NCBI GenBank assembly: GCA_029204225.1
Contig: CM055098.1
Coordinates: 3,459,607-3,523,606, forward strand
DNA length: 64,000 nucleotides
Source: Diphasiastrum complanatum
Lineage: Eukaryota; Streptophyta; Lycopodiopsida; Lycopodiales; Lycopodiaceae
Direction: 5' to 3'
The first letter of the stretch is position 1; the number at the start of each line of letters is the position of its first letter. Positions 22,082 to 33,191 of this stretch are shown here, in pieces. The translations under genes and the position numbers were made by a program. The notes below the pieces were generated by a model. That model was not told the origin of the DNA and did not search any database. It saw only the letters and a list, made by a program, of their open reading frames with translations.

Positions 22082-22590
22082 CTTAAATCCTTTAAAGCGC
22101 CAGGTAATTCTAGTATTTCTTTTGTTGATTTATCCTTTAAGGATGGCACTAGTTGTGAGAATTGTTGCTTTAATATAGGTGTTTTTGGCCCCCATGATCT
22201 CATTCGTATGAATGAAATCGTAGGATGCCAAGCTGTGACTGTTCTTTTTGATGATGGTTCCACACATAACTTCATAAATGCTAAACTAGTGCAGAAGCTC
22301 AAGGCAGCCACCGCGCCAAGTAATCACGTGTATTGGTGAAAATGGCGTCCGGGGAAGATCGGCAAGCTTGGGACCAGGTTGTTCCTCAGTTGCCGCTTAA
22401 GATTCAAGATTATGTTGAACCATTGGATTTTCATATTATGAATTTCGATAGCTTTACTCCACAAATGAGTCTTTAAGGATTATGTGACTCATAGTATTTC
22501 CTTTTTGCATAATGGCTCGTTGGTTGAACTAAAAGGTGATGTATATAGGCCTTTTCATTCTATGGTTTTTGCTTTAATAGTTGTTAATAT
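22082..22590 (+). pseudogene. Protease region of the old gypsy element
   Basis: Contains VLFDDGSTHNFINAKLVQKL, matching the retropepsin active site (D-G-S/T), preceded by FGPHDLIRMNEIVG-like sequence comparable to the family A protease leader. Several stops follow and the flap and second signature are not clear. Confidence 0.75.
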
Positions 22591-23240
22591 TTGAAAGACT
22601 CTTGTAATAAAGTTTATCTTTGCTTTTTAAAAGATGAAGTCTATGTGGATGACCATGCAGTTCAGAGTCTAAATATTGATTCATTGCGTTTGCTTTTGAA
22701 TGTGTCTATAAATAATCCCTTAAGTGTTAATTCACCTGAAGGAAGAATATTTAACAAACTTAGTCAAGAGTATAGCGATGTCTTTCCTGATAAACTTCTT
22801 GATGGCCTACCTCCCCAAAGGAGTGTTGACCATCAGATAGAATTGCTTCTTGGAAACCAACCTGTATCTCTTTTTCCATACAGGGTTAGCATCAAGGAAG
22901 AGGATGAAATTTCTAGGCAGTTACAAGAACTTCTAAGGATGGGCCATATTCAGCCTAGTAAGTCCCCTTGGGGAGCACCAATCCTTTTGGTTAGTAAAAA
23001 GGATGGTGGCACATGTTTGTGTGGTGGCTTTAAAAAGTTAAATGATTTAACCATCAAGAACAGATATCCCTTACCTAGGATGGATGATAAGAGTTTTTAG
23101 TGTTACCTTTTGGACTCACGAATGCGCCTGCCACTTTCCAGCAGATGATGATGAACGATAATTTGGACGACTTATTAGTTTATAGTTGGATCCTTGAGGA
23201 GCATGAAGAGCATCTTCGTATTGTCTTGGATCTTCTAAGA
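22591..23240 (+). pseudogene. pol: Reverse transcriptase of the old gypsy element, internally deleted
   Basis: Starts with the protease-RT linker ([21 protein letters not shown]), then [41 protein letters not shown] and [12 protein letters not shown]. At about 23090 a deletion removes motif A (the FSKIDL segment and its catalytic Asp). The reading resumes with [14 protein letters not shown] and a shortened motif C reading NLDDLLVYS. Certainly inactive. Confidence 0.9.
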
Positions 23241-23253
23241 CAAGACGAGCTCT

Positions 23254-23938
23254 ATGTTAAGTCGTAAGGTACAAGAATGGCCGCGACCTCAGACAATTCG
23301 TGATGTGAAATCCTTCTTGGGCTTCACAGGATTTTTTCACAAGTTCATTTTGGACTATGCCTTAATAGCATTGCCCATAACAAACGTTCTTAAGGGGGTG
23401 AAGAAAAAATGTAGCCGCAGAAAAAGTCCCTTGATAACATGGACTGATGAAATGAATGAGAGTTTTGAGACTCTCAAGCACTATGTTTCTACGGCTCCAA
23501 TTTTACACATTGTCGATCCTAACTGACCGTTTGTGGTTGATATGGATACTAGCGACTTTGTTGTAGGAGCGGTCCTTTATCAGGATGGTAAACCAGTTGC
23601 TTTTGAACACAAAAAGCTGGATCCTGCTCAGACAGGGTATTCTACCTATGAGAAGGACCTTTTGCAGTCATTCACGCATTAAAATCTGGAGGCATTATCT
23701 TTATGGTGCCAGATTTACGGTGATGACTAATCATAAGTACATTTATGATGCCAAGGACCTTTGTGGCCGTAAGGCTAGATGGTTGGAACTCATTCAGGAG
23801 TTTGTGTTCAACATTAAGTATCGTAAAGGTACGTCAAACTGCGTTGTCGATGCCTTGAGTCAGATTGGAGAGATTAATCAGTTGTGCTTTGCTGAGATCC
23901 AATCTGATTTGTATCTTTCACTTCGAGATCTTTGTTGA
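23254..23938 (+). pseudogene. pol: RNase H region of the old gypsy element
   Basis: WPRPQTIRDVKSFLGFTGFFHKFI marks the connection after RT. Further on are ITWTDEMNESFETLKHYVSTAPIL, VDMDTSDFVVGAVL (the family's DASDF with Ala changed to Thr), a frameshift near 23660, RRHYLYGARFTVMTNHKYI, LCGRKARWLELIQEFVFNIKYRKG and VVDALSQIG. Stops interrupt it at about 23524. Confidence 0.9.
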
Positions 23939-24010
23939 ACCGATGGGATTTTTGGTCGTATCTGGCTAGATGTCCTGACGGGAAATTCTAGATCTAGTGA
24001 TGACCTTGGG

Positions 24011-24748
24011 ATGCAAGATCCCCAGCAATCTCGAATTGACAAGATACTTGAAGACTATTCCATAAGGAATGGCCTGCTTTTCCGAAAGGGAAAGGTTTGT
24101 GTGCCGGATAGGAAGGACTTGCGGGCCCAAATCCTACAGCACGGTCATGACAACCCTTGTGCTGGTCACCCAGGCATACAGAGGACACTTGACCTTGTCA
24201 GGCAGAATTTCTTCTGGCCAAAGATGAAAGGTCATGTCGAGGCATACAGTCAAGGTTGTGAACAATGCCAGCAAAATAAAGCAGAAAGACTCAAAGTTGC
24301 GGGTCTTATACATCCCTTGGAAATTCCCAACAAGAAATGGGAAAGTATTTCAATGGATTTTGTGATTGGATTCCCTAAAACCCGGAGTGGTCATGATGCC
24401 ATTTGGGTGGTGGTTGACAGGCTAACCAAGATGGCGCAATTTATACCAACTAAACTAACTACATCTGAATTAGCCCAGCTTTTCGTTGAAAAGTTATTCA
24501 GATTGTATGGTTTGTCGAATGATATTGTTAGTGATCGTGACTCCAAATTCACTGGCAAGTTCTGGCAATCAGTATTTGAAAAACTTGAAATAACCCTTAA
24601 TCTTTGTTCTTTGGATCACCTAGAATCTGATGGACAGACAGAACGTGTTAACCAGACGTTGGAAGATATGCTTAGAGCATATGTTTCTCACCGACATACG
24701 AAGTTGACAATAGTACAACAGACTGTTCTAACTACATGGAAAGACTAG
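24011..24748 (+). pseudogene. pol: Integrase of the old gypsy element, 3'-truncated
   Basis: 245-residue open stretch that is the best-preserved part of this element. It has SIRNGLLFRKGKVCVPD, H2C2 finger (HDNPCAGHPG, CEQCQQNKAERL), and the DDE core with [36 protein letters not shown] and [20 protein letters not shown]. After YVSHRH the integrase C-terminus is replaced by unrelated sequence, so the C-terminal domain, any chromodomain and the 3' LTR are absent. Confidence 0.93.
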
Positions 24749-24749
24749 T

Positions 24750-26360
24750 TGCTAGGCTTGGCATGGGGCATATCGAAACGCTATGCATAATTCAATAGGT
24801 TGAAACAAATAAAACACTAGAGAGCGAGGAAAAAAAAAGTTCAAAAAAACAATTGGCACTAAAGGTATGCCTTTAAATACTAGTAGATTAGGGCTGGCTT
24901 AGGGGTAGGAATAGGGATAGACTTAGGTGATCGTGGGGCACTGTCCCAGTTAGTCATGGCGGTCGTTGAGCTCGTCACCATCATCAGGTTTCATTGAGTT
25001 TCACATGTCGAGCCGATCGAGAAAAGGTATTTAAAGGCAATCGACAACGACAAAGCATGCCGCACTTCATTTGCGCGAACTAACATTACTTGCAACCAGC
25101 TCTATTGCAGAGAGCATGGCTATCAATTCCACGCGTGTGAAGAGGTGAGTTTCAAAAGTTTTTTAGTATTTTATTTATTTTCTATTTTGTAATGGCTTGA
25201 ACAAAACTAAAGGATCCCATGACCGATTTTGTAGCTTGTTCGTACCACAAGCCACAACAACTAATAAATTATTCAATTGAGATTTTTTCTCGCCTGCAGA
25301 ATGGTTGGTGTTAAATCTATTTAGCGGTACTAGTAGGACAAGCGCATGTGTTGTTCAAAAGGGCAGGCGTAGAACTAGGCAGTAGACTAGTAGAATTTAT
25401 TAAAATGAGAATGAAATCTCTCTTTGTTTTGCTCGATAAATTAGGAGAGGTGGCCCATGGGAAAGGCTATGTAAATGACAAAAGCAGCAGCATTCGCTTG
25501 TCAACAAAGCCACAACCTCCTGCCAATAACAAAATTGATGATGTGGGCGATTTAGCTAGTCATATTATTTAGGAGTACAATGTGCAAGTACATCAGGTTG
25601 ACACACAAGAGACAATAGCACCGGTTATTGATGCTCCTTTTGCGAAAGATGTAAATGACATTGTTGATTTTTAACATAAAATACAGTTACTTATTTCTCA
25701 TGTCACTATGTTAACATTTCATATCTAATTTTCTTTAAGTTGAAAAAACAATTCATTTTTACTAATACTTTGCAGTGAAAAAGTGATGAACTTGGTTGAA
25801 AAAAAAAACATCAAATTCTATTTAAATTCATGTTTGCAAAACAATTCAAAAATAGCACAAAATAATTAAAATATTATTTTTTCAAATGCTAAGCACTCAC
25901 AATATTTAAATTACACTACTTTTGTAAATGATATGCTTAGAAAGTTTCTTAAAAAGAGAGCGCAAGTGAAGAAATTATTTTGAGAATTTTAAAAAGTTAC
26001 AATATTAAGAATCATAACATTTTTTAAAAAAATAAAAAACAAAAATCTCAATTAATAATGTTTTCACTCTCAAAAAAAATTCTTTTATGTACAAATCATA
26101 GTTGCAGCGAATCGCGATTCGCTTCACAGAATCGTTTAAAAAAAAAAACCAGAAACTCGATTTCAGGCCTCCTCGCGCACAGAACTGTGCCAGCAGTGGA
26201 GGAGGCAAATTTTTTTTCTGAGAGCTGTGGGCATCCAATCTTCGCAAGTGAATAGTTGGCAGGCATCTACTCGGTGATACGGAGGTGGTGTGCACGGTGC
26301 CGGGTGGGTCTAAGCTTTGTGGAGAGTGAAACGACCAATTTTCGATATTTGGTAAGTGTA
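24750..26360. other. AT-rich spacer, no recognised gene
   Basis: Mostly unassigned. A short ATG frame followed by GTGAGT at about 25116-25147 and a TGCAG acceptor-like site at about 25300 look like gene structure but lead only into stops. A perfect 16-bp palindrome GCGAATCGCGATTCGC lies at about 26107 and might belong to the edge of the hAT element that follows; no terminal inverted repeat could be confirmed. Confidence 0.4.
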
Positions 26361-26399
26361 GGCTTGATTTTTTGCAATTGTTGACATTGAGCTGTAGGC

Positions 26400-28396
26400 A
26401 ACCAAATCGAGCGTAGTTTGGCTCTAGACTACCTTTCCTCACGCCATCCGCAGCAGCAGCAGGACCATCAAATGAGCATGTTGGTTCAGCAGCAGCGGGT
26501 GCTTCTCGACCCGCCTCCTCGGCAGCAGATGCACCACATGCTTCGGCAGATGTCGCCAGAAAGAGTGACACACCCACGGATCAGCCATCCGTTGGGCATG
26601 CTAGACCACGAGCACCATATACACAGCAGAGAGGGGTTAGGCCCAGGCAGCAGACCCTTGATCGATGCGGCGGCAGAGAGAGCAGCAAGCCCGTTGCACT
26701 CGACTGTGTGGCTAGTTATTTTACGAGTGCGGCATTGCCTTTGCTGTTGCTGACACTTGGGTGTTCAGGGAGTTTTGTGCACAGATGGCGGCCGTGGATG
26801 CTACATGGACACCTCCCAAGCGAGAGGCACTACGAGGTAGGTTGCTTCGTCAAGAGGAGGAGACCATCACGCGGGAGTTGAGTTCCATTCGCTCAGCTTG
26901 GCAGCAGTAAGTAGCTTGTCTTTATAATCTCTTTGCATGTGTTTAGGATTTACTGGTGCCGCAATTTCTACATGTAGCTAATGAGTGTTTTGCGGCAGGT
27001 ATGGATGCACGATATTGAGTGATGGATGGACCAACATTCGTCGGCGATCCGTCATCAATGTCTTTGTTTCTTGCCCGCTTGGCACAGTATTCCTACGTGG
27101 CGTGGATGCCACTCGAGGTGGTGATGCCATCACAGCCGATTTCATATGGGGTTGCAGATCACTTCTACGGCCATGCGCCTGGTCACTTTTGTCACCAGGA
27201 AGAGGCGTGTGTTGGCCCTGTTCCGCACCTTCTCCACCCTAAACCTGAAGAAGCCCGCACCCACACGCTTTGCATTTTACTTCTTGGTGCTAGAGCGATT
27301 GGTGGTAGTGAAGGACGCATTGCGGCGGATGGTTTCCAGTGTGGCCTTCCGGGACTTTACAGACCTCCCCCATTCGGCATTTTTCTAGTCCACTGTGTAC
27401 GGCGACGAGTTCTGGAGAGCTGCTGAGGAGATTAGTGGGATCCTTCTACCCATTTACAGAGTGTTGCGCCTGGTAGACCGTGAGGGGTGCACCCTCGGTC
27501 TCATTTACGAGTTCATGGACTGCATCGGCGAGGGGATTTTGTTGTCAGCCTTGGGCGAGCACAGGTATGACTCTTCAGTGTCTAGTTTGTGGTTTCTCAC
27601 TTGAGTCTGATGCGTTTCTTTTATGCTATGGTTTAGTGATTGTTGTAATTTGTCTGCTGCAGGAGGCGCGAGATCTCACGTATCTGGGAGGCCAGATGGG
27701 ACTACTTCCACCGACCCATCCACGCCATAGCCCACATGTTGCACCCCTTGTGGCGCTCTACCCGAGAGAGGGACGATCAGAGGCTGCATCGGGGATGGGT
27801 GGAGTACACGGAGCTCGTATGGCCCGGACCAGGTACGTGTGAGAAATCGGTTGGTAGCAATGTTACTGCAGTATTGTACTCATTGGTAGTATCTGAATTC
27901 GAGGGGTCTTACATGTGCCATATTTTCCTTTTGCCAACAAGTCCGATGCTGGCCAACATTGCAAGCCAGTTGCTCGCATTTGAGCGCTTCCAGTTTCCTT
28001 TCAATGGAGAGCAGAGTCGGCGGAGGGAGGATCAGCTGAGGCCCGTTACATGGTGGTGCATCCACAGGCGCAGCACAAGTGACCTAAGGCGATTGGCTGA
28101 GAGAGTCCTTGCACAGGACTATTCAGCAGGAGCTTGTGAGCGGAATTGGAGCACCTGGGCCTTGTATCACACACAGAAGAGGAACAGGTTGTCCATCGAG
28201 CAGTGTAGGCGGTTGGTGTTTGTAAACACCAACGGCCGTATGCTGAGGCGCACACGAGGAGAGGGTTAGATGCTCGAGGTGAGTCACATCATCACCCCTT
28301 TTTTCTTGCTATGCTTCGATGAATTGATTTGCTTTCAAAATATGCAGTGAGTTGCACAATACCTGCCTGACAACAATGTATTGTTTTTGGTTGCAG
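26400..28396 (+). pseudogene. hAT-family transposase gene with introns (copy 1)
   Basis: hAT transposase, a nuclear DDE enzyme that cuts and pastes DNA. The N-terminus is Gln/His-rich (about 26420-26640). Then FAVADTWVFREFCAQMAAV and GCTILSDGWTNIRRRSVINV with VSCPLGTVFLRGVDAT (DUF659-like start of the catalytic core). A deletion follows, then FVTRKRRVLALFRTF, TVYGDEFWRAAEEI, and LLPIYRVLRLVDREG. The C-terminal dimerisation region is AGACERNWSTWALYHTQKRNRL. Introns with GT-AG ends and conserved phase: 26907-26998, 27565-27662, 28279-28396. A fourth (27833 to about 27941) has lost its acceptor (AG to AA compared with copy 2). A TAG stop at 28267-28269 replaces the CAG codon of copy 2. Not functional. 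Confidence 0.9.
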
Positions 28397-28398
28397 GT

Positions 28399-28756
28399 TG
28401 TTACGAGCTCGTAACCAGTGCCGAACCCTAGGGAACACAGATAGGTCAGATACCACAATCAGGGTCGTGTCCAGTGTACATGACCAACAGGGCAAGACAG
28501 TGTGAGTAGTGTGCCCCAGCACGGTCCATAGCCATGGCGGGCCTAACACAGTCTAGGGACCCTGTCAGCAGGATAGGGCCCCCAGTTGGGTCCCGACGTG
28601 CAGTCGACCACGTCAGTGCCACGTGGCCGACACTTGGCAGTTGCATGCTACCAGTCCTCACACTGGGCTAGGAGGGGCTTACTCTATATCAGGGAGTAGG
28701 CAAGGTTGGGTGGATCAGTTAGTGTTTGCCCTACTGTGGTGTTAGGATCTATTACA
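28399..28756 (+). repeat. 5' LTR of A4
   Basis: 358 bp, TGTTACGAGC to ATCTATTACA. In this orientation a G-box (CACGTG, 28620-28625), with a second ACGT core about 13 bp upstream, sits about 60 bp before TATATC at 28686, a plausible promoter arrangement. Confidence 0.96.
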
Positions 28757-28757
28757 C

Positions 28758-28770
28758 TGGTATCAGAGCC
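28758..28770 (+). other. Primer-binding site of A4 (tRNA-iMet)
   Basis: TGGTATCAGAGCC one base after the LTR, identical to that of A3. Confidence 0.96.
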
Positions 28771-29366
28771 ATCTCCTTCTATGGGAGCTCAGTTTCAGCA
28801 GGGGAGAAATCCATCAGAGTGCATAGCAACTATGGTTAATATGCAAAGATAGATAGAGTAGGGTCAGCGCTGGAGAACCAGCTATCTATGGTGGAAATCT
28901 CCGTAGGATTACTTGTTTTTACAGTAAAATTTGGATCAGCTTTCTAGGCCAGGTCCAGCGCTGCCAATCAGGGTTTAAACTTCGATTTTGGAGTGGAAAT
29001 TCCGGATTTTGGAGCGTTTTCAAGTCAGGAAGTTTGATGCAGAAGCGCTGTCAGAGCAGCCTCCTTCCTTGAGTTTTGAGTGGAAATCAGTGACAAATTG
29101 AGCAAGATTTGAAGCGGATTTCTACAGCAGGTCCAGCGCTGGACAGTAGGGGATAAATTTTAGAATTTATCCTTGCATTTCAAAGGTTTTCTAGAAGTCT
29201 GAGCTTCAGACTTGCTTGTCACAGACCAGCGACCTACCAGCTGAGGTCAAATCAGAGATTCAAGCGGATTTTTGAGTCTAAATGTGGACAAATTGAGATG
29301 CTGTCAGAGCAGCGAGGGGGGATAGCAAAAGTTTCAGATCTTGTTGCACATTTTCCAACCTCAAAT

Positions 29367-29760
29367 CAGGGTTTATCCCAACTAAAACCACGGTTAAAGC
29401 TTCAGAACTAGCTCAACTTTTTGTTGAGAATCTTTTTCGGCTATACGTGCTGCCTTGCAAATTGTCAGTGATTGTGACCCTAATTCATGGGGAAGTTCTG
29501 GCAAGCAGTGTTTGAAAAGTTGGAAACAACTTTGAATATGAGTTCTACAGATCATCTTGAATTGGACGGTCAAACGGAAAGGACCAATCAGACGATGGAG
29601 GACATTCTTCGAGTATATGTGGCCATCGGCATTCTGATTGGGAAAATTACCTTCTAGTGGTGGAATTTGCATATAAAAGTGCAAAACATTCAGCGACCCG
29701 GATTCAGCCCTTTCATGCTTACGTATGGTTATCAATTTTTGGATGTTCTCCAAATAGCAC
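29367..29760 (+). pseudogene. Gypsy integrase scrap joined to the A4 leader
   Basis: Reads [25 protein letters not shown], then frame-shifted pieces of the DDE core (VCDSNSWGSSGKQC-type, GRSNGKDQSDD) and VVEFAYKSAKHSAT and FMLTYGYQF, i.e. the segment between the second catalytic Asp and the C-terminal domain. Stops in every frame. It belongs to the non-family-A gypsy lineage. Confidence 0.8.
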
Positions 29761-32700
29761 TGTCTAATGATCACCTGGCCTTCAAATTCTTGGAGATATT
29801 GGCTTTTATGGCCAATTTGGCATGCCATTTCTCCTAACTAATTCGATCAAGCTGTGAAAACCAGCAGAAGGGCGCATTGTGGGCTGGGATTTGGACCTCC
29901 ATTCAGGATCTTTGGGTGATGGACCACCAGCTGCATGAGGGCGCATTTTGACACGGATTCTAGTTATCAGAAGGCAGCCAAGGATTTTAGTTATCAAAGG
30001 CAGCCAAGGGGACGCTGACTGGGCCTTCAAAAACAGGTAATGGGGTGCATTCTTAGGAGGTGATAGGACTGAATCCAGCCAGCAGTAGGGCAGCAAAACG
30101 GTCAGTATTTGGCCTCCAATTGATAGGCAAAGGCAGCAAACAAGGGCCGGAAAAAACCAGCGCATGGGCACCAAAAGGAATTTTGGAGGACCCACTCCAA
30201 AAACCCAGCTTAAGTAGGGGATTGATATCAGCAGGAGCAGGACTGTCTCCAGCATTTAACAGGGCTATGGACAGCTTCTAGGAAGGCAAAGAAAAGCCCA
30301 GGAGGGTCAACAAATCACCCTGGGCAGCAAGAGGATGGGAATGGCAGGAGGTATGGGTGCCAATATGTGTCAATACTTCATCCACATTCATTATGTCATA
30401 GCAATTCTCTTCATACTCAACCCAATTCCTTGAATAAACAAGCAAGGGAGCATCCACATCCTACAAAAACCAACCTTTCAAGCTATAGGCAATGAAGCAT
30501 ACTAGCATCCTGTCAACCCACATTTCACCACAAACAAGGGGGAGCTTACTAACAATTTGGCCTAATAGCAGTAGGAGCTCCCCTCTCCACAAAAAATACA
30601 TACATCTGATTCCTTCATACACACAAGAAGTAAGACTTACACCATTGTGGCCTACACACGACCATAATACTCTTTACAAACCTTGAACAATCAAGGAAGC
30701 ATGTTAACGATTCAGACTCTAAACTCAAAGCAAGAGGGAGGGGTCCACTACAAAAGCTTCTCTTAAAACAATGAATAGAAGCATGCAAACATTTTGGCAA
30801 CATAACACCTCTCCTCGCAAAATAAGATAGCAAACCCCCAACCATTCTTCAAGCATACTACCTCTCACAAAGCATGAGCGACCAAGCAAATTATCATTCT
30901 AGCAACACAATTTCCAACCTGAAAGCAAGGAGCACACAAAAAATCTGGCATAAGAACAATCAAAAGTGTCCTCTCTTTCTAGGCCCTCCCCATTTTATAG
31001 ACTTGCTTTGATGCATGTTGATGGGTAAGGTATGGCATGGATATGACAAAGAATGGCATGGGTATAGGCTATAGAGGCAAGGCGCTAGATATCATTGGAG
31101 GGTCTTTCTCTTGGGAACTCAAGAGGGAGTTATGGTAATTGGTTCAAATGGAGGTCCTTTGGTAATTGAAACGTGGTCCTTCCCTATAAGATCTTCTCAT
31201 TTGGCATTCCAATTTCCATGTCATCAAGACTTTTGTGCTTGGTCAAAGCTCCTCTTTGGGCATTTTCTTCCTATGGACTTTGTTGGTTGTCCTTTTGGCA
31301 CGGTTTTCTGTTGCGACAGTTTTCTTAAATTTTCTTCAGGCTAGGTCCCTGTTGCCTTAGGCTTCGTCCCGTACTTTAGTACATGGTTCCTCCTTTACCA
31401 ACTCAGTTTGGGTCTCATAAAACTTGTGTCATCAAAATACAATCCTTACTGTTTTTGCACGGATTTTTCCTTTCTATATATCTGTGACGGGTTTTTTGCC
31501 ATTTCTTGCCCCCCTTGTTCTCTTTGTCCTGGTTTGGAACTGTCGAATTCTCATTGGCTGGTCTTAGCTGCAAGTTCCTCAGTCTTCATGACTCATGACT
31601 CAGAAACTGCTCTTAATGGCAAGGATTCCCTCTGGGTATTATATATTCATATTCAGGAAAAGGAGTACACGGTGATGTCAACAACACCAAAAACTGTAAA
31701 AAGTCTTTGTAGCCAGTTCTAAGGCATTCTTGCAAAATCAGAGCTAGTAGTCCATTTGGGCGAACTAGGACCCCTTCAGATAATTTATAGCTATTATTCT
31801 ACCATCGAATAGCTATTACAATAGGCAATTTTCATCATATTATCGCTAAAAAAATATTGTAGAGGTGGCACTTAAACCCAAATTTTGCTGTCAAATAATC
31901 GGCTAACACGACATCAGCTTATATATTTACATTTGACATTTGCTATTAACTATGTACTTCATTGTTCAGCTATTTGATTTTGCTTTTTAATGTTCTGAAT
32001 TCCTATTCAAATGCTTAACCAATGCACTTTGTGATGGATGTTCGATAGTGGATCATGGATAACTCATAAATCACAATATTAATTGGAAGTTGGAGCATGG
32101 AATTTAGTTTCTAGACGATGGAACACTGTAGAGTCTAGAAAACAGAATTGGTTATCGCAGTTTGTGAAGTTTGAACTGTGTCCATTGTCATGTGCATTGT
32201 GATTTTAGGAACACTAATTTGGTTTCGACTTTCCATTATCTACAAGGAACAGTGAACTGTATCATGTATGTATTCATTAGCAATTTATTACTATAAGAAA
32301 CATTGTAGAGTGTAGCACTATGTATATAAAAAGTTTGCAAAGTTTTTTCCATCCTGATTCTTTCAAGATGGACCTGGTTCTGAACCACGATTCATGCCAA
32401 TTCATACGGTTCAGAACCACCCGATTTAGAACCGGGTGGAAACACAGCAACCAACATGACATTGTTATGTAGGTCCTACAAGAAACACTGCTAAGCATTT
32501 CATGCAAAGACACTCACAGTCATAATAATCAATCTGCTATAGAACGACTAGCACGACGTCTGCCCATACTAGTTAAAGAGGTGCTTAGGCAACCTTCCCA
32601 GAATCTACTCATTGGGTTACAAGGTCCCGAGAGGGACCACTTGCTCAGCAGTCTAGTAACTCCCAGACTTGTCAAATATTGATTGATATTTGTAGTGACA

Positions 32701-33191
32701 AAGTGCCTCACCTTCCATTTAGAACATGCCTAGTTCAGGCTTTCAGCCAACAAAATGGGGTATTGCACCATCATCAATTTGTTTCTATAAGGAATCTTGT
32801 TATACACTTATATTTTCTTAGAAGCTTCTTTGAATAGGCCCGGACCTCATGTTTGATTATCTTTATTGGCTGAACAACTAGATGGTAGTTAACATCATAC
32901 CACAAGTAGTTTATGACGAGCAGGAATGCTTGTTTTTATGGTAAAAGCAGTTAATGTCTGCTACTAATTTCCAGGGAATTCGGTATCTCTAGAGTCTACA
33001 TCTATATGCAGGTTGGAAACTTTCTCAGTTTGCAGTTTTTTCCCTATTATTATCCCTAATTTTTTAAGGAATTTGCATCAGACAAATGTAAAACTGTGGA
33101 ATTCATCATAGAAAGTGAGTGTGTTGCCTGCTCCTATATCTAATGCTTAAATCTATCCAAGTGAGTCAACAAAGCTTTCACTGATGTACAG
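29760..33191. other. Long stretch without a recognised gene
   Basis: No element or gene could be named. 29950-30010 holds a short tandem repeat (TAGTTATCA to GCAGCCAAGG, twice). 32460-32687 is open on the plus strand (ERLARRLPILVKEVLRQPSQ and onward to a TGA), possibly an old exon, but I do not recognise it. Upstream exons of the SpoU gene at 33192 would be expected here, but none was found. Confidence 0.4.

Larger units (their letters stand above)
21190..24748 (+). mobile_element. Old Ty3/gypsy element, plus strand, without LTRs
   Basis: Gag, protease, RT, RNase H and integrase follow in the standard gypsy order over 3.5 kb. All domains are damaged by stops and deletions. The integrase breaks off after LRAYVSHRH at about 24690. 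No LTR, PBS or polypurine tract is visible on either side. Its integrase resembles that of the fragments at 1491-2000 and 7347-8438 (SIRNGLLFRKGKVCVPD), so these may be one family. Confidence 0.9.
28399..29366 (+). mobile_element. Chromovirus family A, copy A4: 5' LTR, PBS and leader only
   Basis: 5' LTR (28399-28756), PBS (28758-28770) and about 600 bp of leader nearly identical to the A3 leader. At about 29366 the leader switches directly to integrase of another gypsy lineage, so gag, pol and the 3' LTR are missing. The left edge lies exactly 2 bp after the AG of the last hAT intron; the 5 bp before it are CAGGT, without a partner. Confidence 0.95.

Noticed and set aside
25116-25320. Short ATG exon with GTGAGT donor and TGCAG acceptor before the hAT gene
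   Set aside because: Splicing leads into a frame with several immediate stops; could be chance.
26005-26577. 190-codon minus-strand frame
   Set aside because: It lies antisense to the hAT 5' region, has no recognisable domain, and its GC-rich part mirrors the Gln-rich plus-strand exon.
28446-28661. 71-codon frame conserved four times (also 10868, 16698, 17714)
   Set aside because: It is antisense within the family A LTRs; conservation simply reflects that the LTRs are copies.
30742-30760. CACTACAAAAGC, a possible second CACTA terminus
   Set aside because: Does not match the terminus at 59240 beyond the first bases and has no subterminal repeats.
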